Part shown: piece after piece, positions 60,901 to 64,000 of the stretch | How the letters are laid out: each line of letters starts with the position of its first letter | Numbering within the stretch: position 1 is the first letter of the stretch | Source: Brachionus plicatilis | Taxonomy: Eukaryota > Rotifera > Eurotatoria > Ploima > Brachionidae | Direction of reading: 5' to 3' | DNA: 64,000 nucleotides | Assembly (NCBI GenBank): GCA_010279815.1 | Contig: QEOQ01000214.1 | Coordinates: forward strand, 1-64,000 | The notes under the pieces: generated by a model | Told to the model about the DNA's origin: nothing | The model's database searches: none | What the model saw: the letters and a program-made list of their open reading frames with translations, nothing else | Program-made: the position numbers and the translations under genes

Positions 60901-62091
60901 TATATTTTAAGATTATTTTAAAAATTAATACATATGCTCTACCTCACATATAGTAAATCAGCCTATATGGATAATTTTTTTTAAAGCTAAAATTTAAGGA
61001 TAGTTGTGTTAAAAACCATATCAATAACCAAAAATTTCATCAAATTTCTCCTAAAATCTTATCAACCCTTTTACCCCTTTAAAAATTTTAATCATAAAGT
61101 AATAGATCTAAAACCAAAAGCATACTTGGAAAAAATTACTTAATTAGCAAATTTTAATTTTTGAGCTAATTAGCTTATCCAAATCAATAAGCTGATGCCA
61201 TGATTTATTTTTAAAAAAGTTATTCAAGTACTTAAAAATTTAAATTTCAAAAGAGTTGATCCTTTTAACGCATTCAACAATAACATAAGCAATAAATATA
61301 AAATAAAAAAAATTCAAAATTTTTACTATTTGAAATAGTGAAGTATTTTTTAACTTGAAAATTTGTTTTATTGAATCGAACATTTAAATGGAACTTTTTT
61401 GAAACATATCTTGCTATGTTATCTGTTTCATTTAACTCAAATTTTTTTGAAAATTGATAGGCTTGCAAAAAATAGCGTTGATCAATTTTACAATTGAAAT
61501 AAAAGGCCCAATTTTTAAATTGGTTCAATTTGACATACTCATTTCCATTCCAATACATGTCTGGGTAAATTGGATCATTACGATCATTGATCGCCAGTAA
61601 ATGTGGATAGTATACTTTTATTTCAATTGAAAAGCCTTTGTATATACTCAATGAATTTGGTAATGTGTACCTATTGTATCCTTTTTTGGTATATAAAGAG
61701 ATTCTATCATGTAGCAAATAATTTTCGCGTTTAATCTAAAATTTAAATTTTAAATAAAATTTAGGTTGTAAAATTTTTTTATTATTTACTTCTACATAAA
61801 TTTTTTGAGAAGCATAGTTAGCCCAATATTCAAATCCGATCAGTTTGGTGTCATATTTAAAATAAGTGTTTGATAGCAGAAATGTTCCGGTCAATTCTGT
61901 GGTCTTTATATGTTGTAGATTAAGGGGAACCATTATTCCAAAATAATCGATAGGATTATTCTCAAAATTAATTTTATCTCCATCAAAGTCAACGTGATCA
62001 TAATTATGACTATTTGAAATAAAGAGTGTACCATTTATGGGGTAATCAATCAAATTGTTTAGATTCTCAAAATAAATGTCTGCAAATTCAT
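42986..62091 (-). CDS. Polycystin-1-like receptor-channel, 5'-incomplete (at least eight exons)
   Basis: Exons 5'-3': 62091-61790, 61735-61327, 60188-59108, 57271-56818, 55946-55806, 55754-54947, 51198-48577, 45449-42986. All checked junctions are GT-AG and in phase, together about 2760 codons. The order is repeated extracellular modules (first four exons), then REJ (VVPSGI, NQSFTLKPL, YAYDMD) and a GPS with an intact HLT cleavage site (CMSSHLTDF). TM1 and a cytoplasmic PLAT domain follow (YYYEIVFFTGSRIDSGTKSN to FICEKW). The last exon has four more helices (LDRLTCAFVLLFITML first), then the TOP domain and six channel helices, giving 11 TMs as in PKD1. The pore loop (FSTIVGTFETTFGMILNRL) lacks the LGD filter of PKD2. 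The family works as membrane sensors, often ciliary. Oddities: an in-frame TAG at 43946-43948 and a frame break near 59340, so this allele may be damaged. The start lies upstream of 62091. Confidence 0.9.
43946..43996 (-). other. In-frame TAG ending an intron-like 51-nt segment in polycystin
   Basis: The reading frame ..QTRA-VFVEFSLFNANLNIFA-TAG-CTILFELLPTG.. is interrupted by one TAG, and the frame stays open on both sides. The 51 nt begin with GTGTTT, end in TATTTTTGCTTAG, are a multiple of three and are in phase 0, so they could be spliced out like an intron. They encode the motif that is FSVYNANINLF in PKD2, so they are ancestrally coding. Confidence 0.75.
46775..47043. mobile_element. 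269-bp MITE with CCGTATTTC ends
   Basis: The left end CCGTATTTCCTCAAATAAAAGA and right end TATTCGATGAAATACGG are inverse, with TA on both sides. Internal words (CTCAAATAAAAGAAA) repeat in both orientations. No ORF. Confidence 0.7.
47438..47653 (+). pseudogene. pogo/CENP-B-type transposase relic
   Basis: The frame NIDQGLRNFIDNCNNNGVPV, then NATLLKEKAKEFFRKFGF, matches the second DNA-binding helix-turn-helix of pogo/Tc5/CENP-B proteins (GIPVSGPMLQEKAKEFA). It then jumps to IEVLELIDRFIFYCTQDTQN and a stop, a C-terminal-like tail, so the DDE core has been deleted. Confidence 0.65.
47846..48384. mobile_element. Inverted-repeat element (GGCAAATTGAAGTTT ends)
   Basis: The left arm GGTAAGAGGCAAATTGAAGTTT then CAGATCAA pairs with the right arm TTGATCTTAAACTTCAATTTGCC then GAGGTAAGA. 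About 535 bp. A perfect palindrome CTTGACATGACATGTCAAG lies inside at about 48263-48281. No ORF. Confidence 0.55.
51397..52090 (+). mobile_element. Merlin-like relic, 694 bp, internally deleted
   Basis: The ends GGGTCTCCTCGGTAGTG and CACTACCGGGTAGACCC are inverse for about 95 bp with GATAAC palindromes, and correspond to those at 1211-3720. Flanks GAAATCAA (51389-51396) and GAAATTAA (52091-52098) form an 8-bp duplication with one mismatch. Subterminal TGATAACAAAA units are kept at both ends. The only coding remnant is the C-terminal zinc finger. It lies in the polycystin intron between exons 6 and 7. Confidence 0.85.
51700..51838 (+). pseudogene. C2H2 zinc-finger end of the Merlin-like transposase
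   Basis: The frame DDQMQVIKKILSNKK, then after a 1-base deletion in an A-run NPIACELCGQFMNVEREIQI-HMARKHK-stop, matches the C-terminus of the transposase at 1630-3388 (IKRALSNKKNPTPCPECG..LHMSRSHKKV). Finger spacing C-x2-C-x12-H-x4-H is identical in the two. Confidence 0.8.
52325..52400 (-). repeat. Truncated LINE 3' end
   Basis: On the minus strand CTGAAGGAGCCCTAGCTCGA is the conserved LINE terminal hairpin, and to its left lies the AAATAAATAAATTAAATT tail. Confidence 0.55.
52575..53110. mobile_element. TTACGTAA-family foldback interrupted by a LINE tail
   Basis: GTGGTGTTCCGGATTTAGTA occurs at 52581 and again at 53034 (CAGTGGTGTTCCGAATTTAG). ATTAACGTAAAATGTTCCAA and TTTACCAAATTTTACGTAAAAT occur at 52740 and 53060. 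A minus-strand LINE tail (TCTGAGGAAGCTCAAGCTCG, 52852-52873 and following A-rich DNA) lies between. Confidence 0.55.
53395..53535. repeat. TTTCCGC-rich palindromic block
   Basis: Ten or so TCCGC/GCGGA words occur in 140 bp, including the palindrome GCGGAAATTCCGC and TAGCGGATTTTTTTAGCGGA. This is GC-richer than the surrounding intron and may be a small foldback element. Confidence 0.5.
53829..53951. mobile_element. Hairpin MITE, about 120 bp
   Basis: CAGTACAAATTAAAACTAAC then TTGT pairs with ACAAGTTAGTTTTAAATTATACTG. Inner CCTCGACTCTTCC pairs with the GGAAAGGTCGAGG side. TA-like flanks. No coding sequence. Confidence 0.6.
53955..54940 (-). other. Rest of polycystin intron 6, nothing recognised
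   Basis: AT-rich intronic DNA between the hairpin MITE and exon 6 (donor ACAAG|GTAAAA at 54946-54945). A purine-rich stretch at about 54470-54520 (GAAGAAAGAAAGAAGAAAGG) is the only feature. Confidence 0.4.
57863..59024. mobile_element. MULE-derived inverted-repeat element, 1.16 kb
   Basis: The ends CCGTAATGCCTTGCCCCCTA and inverse are followed by AGAATTCTGGATTTTAATGC then TGCATTTAACCCACTTTT, about 80 bp on each side. TA lies outside both ends; no 9-bp duplication was found. Inside, on the minus strand, is an N-terminal MULE transposase piece. It lies in the polycystin intron between exons 3 and 4. Confidence 0.75.
58016..58370 (-). pseudogene. MULE transposase N-terminal remnant
   Basis: Reads MSDSEYRVVDDYVPSESESE, then after a stop KKKRTRKNWIYERTFDDQEA. 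After a second break it reads GINKETKEYIEDLLEKGVQL..PTEKQLYNYLAQYRK. The last part is the helical segment before the DDE domain in animal MULE transposases. The zinc ribbon, DDE and SWIM parts are absent. Confidence 0.6.
60189..61326 (-). other. Polycystin intron, AT-rich, nothing recognised
   Basis: A 1.1-kb intron between exon 2 (donor AATA|GTAAAA) and exon 3 (acceptor TTTTAAG|GACAATTC). A plus-strand frame at 60282-60497 is a chance ORF. Confidence 0.5.
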
Positions 62092-62159
62092 CTGTTTTTA
62101 AATTTTTTTTAAAGAAAAATTTTACAATTTGAAAATATCTGAACACAGAGCATATTTTA

Positions 62160-63650
62160 TTTTATTTTTTAAACATGAAGCATTATTTATCGAAATTCAA
62201 ATTCTGTTTAAATCTTCAGGTCCTATATAAAGTCCTACTAAGAGTCTTATTTAGATTGTTTTTGGTAACAAAAACTAATTATTAAGCGAAGAATATCATA
62301 TAACTGCAGGTGTTCCTCAAGGCTCAGTGATTAGTCCTCTTTTATTTAGTATATACATAAATGACATCCCAAAAAGAAACAAAACAAATAATGAATACTC
62401 TCTGCTTTTCGCAGATGATCTAGTTACATTCTTCATTTATAACAAAAAGCGGAACCTAGAAAATAAGATAAATAAATACAAAACGAACTAGAACAATGGC
62501 TTATTAAATGGAAAATGAAGATATCAGTTGTAAAGTCGTGTTCAATAGTCTTTTCTAGGTACAAAAAAGAGAGTGATAATCTTAACTTAAAAATTTATGG
62601 AAATAGAATAGTGAGCCAAAAAGAAATCAAGTTTCTTAGTATTAAATTTGATTGTGAGTAAAACTTTTGTTAGCGGCTTATCACAGTAATGAGAAGCTGG
62701 AATGCTACACAGTCTCTCTGGAGAAAATAATAATTAAAAGTCCTTAGTTTAAGTGTTAGTAACTTAATTGTTGCTAGTAGTTGTTACTTCATTAATAAAA
62801 TAAAATAGAATAAAATACGAAATGTTGCTAAGCCTAATTTATAACTGATAAGAAATACTCTTCGTATAAATGGAACAAGACTTTTAGATAAATGTGGATG
62901 TGTATTCTTAAACTTAAATTTGGCATAAGACATTAATAAATTGTTCAAACAGCATTTTTCACTCTTTTATTATGAGCACCAACAAGTCGTTGACCGCACG
63001 TCAACACTTTAATATACTGGTAGACGAAATTAAAGAACGCTGCAACAAAAGACTAAATATTATTAAGATATTGTCAAACAAAAAATGGGGTCTCAATCAA
63101 AACACACTAGGAAATTTATATAAATCTTTAGTCGGATCAATCTTAGACTATTCTTTTCCTTGCTTAAATTCATTTTCAGAAAATAATATCAAAAAACTGC
63201 AAGCAATTCAGAATACAGCAGTCAGGTCTATTCTTAAGTTAAAATATGATACTCCTTCCAACATCGTGCATCATGAGGCTTTTAATAAACTAAAATTACT
63301 AACAGTCTCGAATCGGCTTTTTTAGTTGAGTCAGAGATATGCTGGGACAGGACTCAATCATTCTATTCCATTGGTTTTAAGACTAGTGGAATACAAAGGA
63401 GGTTTCGAATCAAGATATATTGAACATCCACTCCATTGTGTAATTGCTACCTTGCTAATTCTTTTTTTCCTGAAACTTGAACTATGTAAACAAGTGCCAT
63501 ATGTAACAATTTATTCAAATTTATGTCTTCTTAACTTCTATTTTTTTTAGCTTATTAACTTTATTTTGATTTTTTATTATTATTTTTATTTTTTTGATTT
63601 TATTCTGAAGGAGCTTAAGCTCGGTACAGTTATAAAATAAATAAAAAAGA
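62160..63650 (+). pseudogene. LINE reverse transcriptase relic with intact 3' end
   Basis: Starts in the RT core: [20 protein letters not shown], then the catalytic box [11 protein letters not shown], and after a frame break [14 protein letters not shown] and KEIKFLSIKFDC. About 280 bp of foreign AT-rich sequence (62660-62960) follows, then 62972-63325 continues with KSLTARQHFNILVDEIKERC, LYKSLVGSILDYSFPCLNSF and KKLQAIQNTAVRSILKLKYD. Further pieces (SQRYAGTGLNHSIPLVLRLV) follow after a stop. The 3' end has the conserved GAAGGAGCTTAAGCTCGGTA hairpin and an AAATAAATAAA tail. It is broken several times and 5'-truncated. Confidence 0.85.
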
Positions 63651-63779
63651 AATATTAAAAATTTTCATTTAAGTAAAGTAAAAATAAATTCGTAATTACT
63701 TAAAAAGGAGTTTTAGAAAAGTTTAAATGTAAAAACCAAGGATAATTTTTTGCAAACCCCTTTTAAATAATTGCGAGTT

Positions 63780-63901
63780 TATTATTACTTCTCTTGAATG
63801 AAAATTTTTGAAATTTTTTGATTTTGAAATTTTTTTTTTTCTCTCAAAAATGTAAAAATTTAAATATAAAAAAAATTTTCATTCAAGAGAAGTAATAATA
63901 A
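63780..63901. repeat. Inverted repeat abutting the assembly gap
   Basis: TATTATTACTTCTCTTGAAT then GAAAATTTTT (63780-63809) is the inverse of AAAAATTTTCATTCAAGAGA then AGTAATAATA (63871-63901). The right arm ends exactly where the N run starts. Confidence 0.85.
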
Positions 63902-64000
63902 NNNNNNNNNNNNNNNNNNNNNNNNNNNNNNNNNNNNNNNNNNNNNNNNNNNNNNNNNNNNNNNNNNNNNNNNNNNNNNNNNNNNNNNNNNNNNNNNNNN
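63902..64000. other. Assembly gap (N run)
   Basis: All bases are N to the window end. The missing 5' part of the polycystin gene may lie in or beyond it. Confidence 1.

Overview
The window is animal nuclear DNA. It is very AT-rich, coding exons stand out by higher GC, introns are mostly small (about 35-70 bp) with GT-AG ends, and the genes are animal genes using the standard code: tektin-3, a polycystin-1-like receptor-channel, an ALDH1-type dehydrogenase, GCN1 and NDUFA7. A small invertebrate with a compact gene structure, such as a monogonont rotifer (Brachionus-like), is my best guess. That guess is inference; no species-specific marker was seen.

Layout. 0-7.5 kb is mobile DNA: a nearly intact 2.51 kb Merlin-like (ISXO2/IS1016-type) transposon with an 8-bp target duplication, a LINE relic, and a stack of nested inverted-repeat elements including a pogo/Tigger deletion derivative. 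7.6-18.8 kb (-) is GCN1 in two exons, 2713 codons, with a 3.0 kb intron full of MITEs and an internal duplication. 18.8-26.8 kb is mostly AT-rich DNA holding a long foldback element, a LINE relic (-), the small three-exon NDUFA7 gene (+) and a degenerate MULE fragment. 26.9-28.5 kb (+) is a four-exon ALDH1-type gene. 28.5-34.4 kb has a MULE relic, a Tc1-like element with about 170-bp inverted repeats, and AT-rich spacer. 34.5-36.2 kb (+) is tektin-3 in four exons, followed by a tandem copy of its 3' end. 37.9-42.5 kb has pogo, LINE-tail and Merlin relics. 43.0-62.1 kb (-) is a polycystin-1-like gene (at least eight exons, 5' end not seen) with REJ, GPS, PLAT and an 11-TM channel core. Its introns hold transposon relics. 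62.2-63.65 kb (+) is a LINE relic, then an inverted repeat running into an assembly gap (63902-64000).

The genes do not form a pathway: a translational stress sensor (GCN1), a complex I subunit, a dehydrogenase, an axonemal protein and a sensory channel. Tektin-3 and polycystin are both cilium-associated families. The most interesting material is the Merlin-like family. Its transposase, rebuilt over two small introns, carries an acidic tail and a C-terminal C2H2 finger. A second, 694-bp relic in the window keeps the same termini and only that finger, and a third fragment has GATCAC instead of GATAAC repeats. The window also contains a paralogous empty site for the intact element. The polycystin gene has an in-frame TAG that coincides with the end of an intron-like 51-nt segment.
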